8,984 bases of DNA, taken from NCBI GenBank assembly GCA_028691335.1, contig JAQUZK010000043.1, positions 1 through 8,984 of the forward strand, read 5' to 3'. The notes beneath the pieces were generated by a model. The model did not search any database. It saw only the letters and a list, made by a program, of their open reading frames with translations, and had not been told where the DNA came from. How positions within the stretch are numbered: position 1 is the stretch's first letter; every line of letters starts with the position of its first letter. Made by a program: the position numbers and the translations under genes. This document shows, piece by piece, positions 7,066 through 8,984 of this stretch. The DNA is from Candidatus Izemoplasmatales bacterium (GTDB lineage Bacteria; Bacillota_I; Bacilli_A; Izemoplasmatales; Hujiaoplasmataceae).

Positions 7066-8984
7066 AATCCAGTCCAAACTCTTCACGTTTTCTTTCTAAT
7101 TCTCTGTCAATCTTTGTTACATATTCATAAAGATTATCACGAGGATTAGTTCTATCATTTATAGTTGCTCTAAAGGCATTATCAATATAACGACCGATTA
7201 TATAATCTCCAGGAACCGTTGGAACTCCAACAGTGTTATCTCTTTGTTCACTAAGAATAAGGAAATCTTTCGCTGACCATGGTAAGTTTTCAAAAGCTGA
7301 TAAATTAGCTGTTGGATATCTAGCAGCGGATCCTAAAATAGCTTCCATGCCACGACCATAACTTGTTTGCGCTTCTTCACCAAGCCACCATTTTAAAAAT
7401 TCCCAACTCGCTTCTTTTTGTTCAGATTGTTCTAAAATAACTGAACCAGTTACAGTTGAAGTTGATTGATTATAAATCACTCCATCTTTATCATAGCCAG
7501 GTAGTGGCGCAAAATCCCATTGACCTTTAATTTCCGGCGCGAACACTGATAAGGTATTATATAAACTGTAGTTAAAAACACCCAAAGGCATTTCACCACT
7601 TCTAAATCTATTCGCAAAACTTGCTGAAATTTCAAATCCAAAATCTGAGAAAAATGTTGTAAAATCAATAAATGCATTCATCGCATTTTCTTCTAAAAGT
7701 AATGTTCTCTTACCATCTTCCTCATATAAAGAACCGCCATTTTGAACTATCATTGCGTACATTAAAGTACTTAAGCTACCTTTAGTATTTGGTAGATAAT
7801 AATCTAAATACTGTCTTTGTAGACTTGGAACTAGATCGATAACTTCATCCCAACTAGTTGGAACTTCAATATCTAGTTCTTCAACGATATCAGTTCTGAC
7901 AAAAGTCATTAGAAAATCATGTGTATCTGGCAAAGCATAAACACTATCTCTAAACTCGAATGGCACAACAGCACTCTCATGGAAATTTTGACTGAAGTTC
8001 TCAAAATCTGGAAAACTCGTTAAATCCACTACAGCATTTCTAATCCCCCAGTTAACGGGGATATTTTGAGCCACTCCAATAGCTACATCAGGCCCATTAC
8101 CTGATAGAGTAGCGGGTAAAAGTGCACTAGTAGTTACTAATTTTAGTTCTACATTTATGTTATTTTGCACTGTGAATTGCTCATCAATAATTTGTCTTAA
8201 TAATTGACTTTGATCTCTACCACTCATAATCCAAACTGTGATTGTTGGTCCTTCTACTTCAACATTACTCTTTAAAGAAGTGTTAGCCCCATAACTACCA
8301 AATAGCATTACTAATTCATGCCACAGTTTTTGGAAAAAGTTTGTCGTTGCTTTAGGAAGTGAAACGTCTTCCCCATGGATGTAAAGCAAGTCTACGGCTA
8401 AAGGTTGTTCAGAAATTGAGGTTACCCAAGTTCCTAACGCAGAGATATTATCATCTAGTTCATTTAGGCCGATTTGGATGTTTTTTTCTGATTGTTTAAA
8501 TTTATTTAATTGATAGAGAACTCGATCAAGTGTCGCTATCAAAGAACTACTTTTTTCATTAATTGTTTGCATTTCAGCTTTAGCATTCTCGATAAAAGAT
8601 ATTGAATTAGTTATATAGTCACTTAACTCTGGTATTCTTTGATGAAACATATAATCTTGATACTGATCAGGATTCGTTCCAGCAATCATTACAACTTGTC
8701 TATAGATTTGATTCAACATTTGAATAGCATACTCTATTTCTTTAACAACATGATTATAAATACCAAGTGTAGCTTGTAAACTAATTTCATTGGTTCCTTT
8801 TTCTAGATAGAACCAATATGCCTCTTCTCCGTCTCCTATGGTTACATTTTGCCAATCGCTATCATAATTAAAACTTACGTTTCTAGCTTCTGCAAAAGGT
8901 ACTTCTCCATTAATTTTAAGGATCCTTGAACTAACGATATTTTGTTTATAGTTTTGATTAATTTTAAAAGTAATTTTATACAGG
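7064..8984 (-). CDS. Extended extracellular solute-binding protein (family 1) with N-terminal beta and helical regions; partial
   Basis: The frame stays open from the stop at 7064 past an internal ATG at 8719 to the right edge, giving 639 visible codons, so 8719 is not the true start. Residues are numbered from the visible 5' end. Residues 1-75 look like the end of a beta-sandwich, carbohydrate-binding-like domain (YWFYLEKGTNEISLQATLG). About 76-190 is mostly helical with coiled-coil character and includes 'AGTNPDQYQDY'. A linker at about 195-240 has 'LPKATTNFFQKLWHELVMLF'. A family 1 sugar-binding protein follows from about 245 (TITVWIMSGRDQSQLLRQII; LSGNGPDVAIGVAQNIPVNW; YALPDTHDFLMTFVRTD; SWEFLKWWLGEEAQTSYGRG). 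Typical lone binding proteins have about 420 residues, so this one is much larger. It should deliver a sugar or oligosaccharide to the two permeases just downstream. The signal peptide or anchor lies outside the window. No cysteine occurs in the visible part. Confidence 0.9.
   Translation of the reverse strand, partial: LYKITFKINQNYKQNIVSSRILKINGEVPFAEARNVSFNYDSDWQNVTIGDGEEAYWFYLEKGTNEISLQATLGIYNHVVKEIEYAIQMLNQIYRQVVMIAGTNPDQYQDYMFHQRIPELSDYITNSISFIENAKAEMQTINEKSSSLIATLDRVLYQLNKFKQSEKNIQIGLNELDDNISALGTWVTSISEQPLAVDLLYIHGEDVSLPKATTNFFQKLWHELVMLFGSYGANTSLKSNVEVEGPTITVWIMSGRDQSQLLRQIIDEQFTVQNNINVELKLVTTSALLPATLSGNGPDVAIGVAQNIPVNWGIRNAVVDLTSFPDFENFSQNFHESAVVPFEFRDSVYALPDTHDFLMTFVRTDIVEELDIEVPTSWDEVIDLVPSLQRQYLDYYLPNTKGSLSTLMYAMIVQNGGSLYEEDGKRTLLLEENAMNAFIDFTTFFSDFGFEISASFANRFRSGEMPLGVFNYSLYNTLSVFAPEIKGQWDFAPLPGYDKDGVIYNQSTSTVTGSVILEQSEQKEASWEFLKWWLGEEAQTSYGRGMEAILGSAARYPTANLSAFENLPWSAKDFLILSEQRDNTVGVPTVPGDYIIGRYIDNAFRATINDRTNPRDNLYEYVTKIDRELERKREEFGLD

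Noticed and set aside
7477..7677. Minus-strand open frame of 66 codons
   Set aside because: It is an out-of-frame shadow inside the solute-binding domain.
8043..8062. Inverted repeat ATCCCC/GGGGAT around an 8-base loop, terminator-like
   Set aside because: It lies within the binding-protein coding sequence, has only a 6-bp stem and no T-run on the transcribed strand, so it is not credible as a terminator.
7064..8719. ATG at 8719 as the start of the binding-protein gene
   Set aside because: The same frame is open for 88 more codons to the window edge and reads as protein (YWFYLEKGTNEISLQ). A start at 8719 would also leave an exported protein without a signal peptide.

Overview
The window is 9 kb of AT-rich DNA that is almost entirely coding, with every gene on the minus strand. 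In transcription order (from the right edge leftward) there are seven genes: a large extracellular solute-binding protein (5' end outside the window), two ABC sugar permeases (MalF-like, then MalG-like), a secreted and membrane-anchored NHL-propeller/TPR protein, a Yip1-family multipass membrane protein, a large membrane-anchored DUF5696 protein, and the start of a further MalF-type permease that runs off the left edge. Gaps between genes are 1 to about 17 nt or are overlaps, so this reads as one polycistronic operon. No stretch longer than 20 bases lacks a gene, and I see no internal promoter, terminator, RNA gene, mobile element or CRISPR array.

Organism: the low GC, strong Shine-Dalgarno sequences (GGAGG types), a TTG start, export signals suited to a single membrane, and exported proteins without cysteine point to a low-GC Bacillota or Mollicutes-related bacterium. 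All Trp codons I read by hand are TGG and TGA is used as a stop, so this is the standard bacterial code and not the Mycoplasma/Spiroplasma code. An Acholeplasma/Izemoplasma-like or other low-GC Bacillota lineage would fit, but that is inference.

How the genes may work together: the binding protein and two permeases form a CUT1-type carbohydrate importer with no ATPase in the window, so a shared MsmX/MsiK-type ATPase elsewhere is likely. The next three genes are not ordinary importer parts. They are an outward-facing beta-propeller tethered by a C-terminal helix, a Yip1 membrane protein, and an 872-residue outward-facing protein whose layout resembles a glycoside hydrolase (beta-rich N-terminal half, TIM-barrel-like C-terminal half). 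From memory, binding proteins with extended N-termini, DUF5696 and Yip1 proteins recur together in Bacillota operons. The working inference is a membrane-bound system that captures, perhaps trims, and imports a specific glycan, with a second permease set starting at the left edge. The substrate cannot be told from the sequence.
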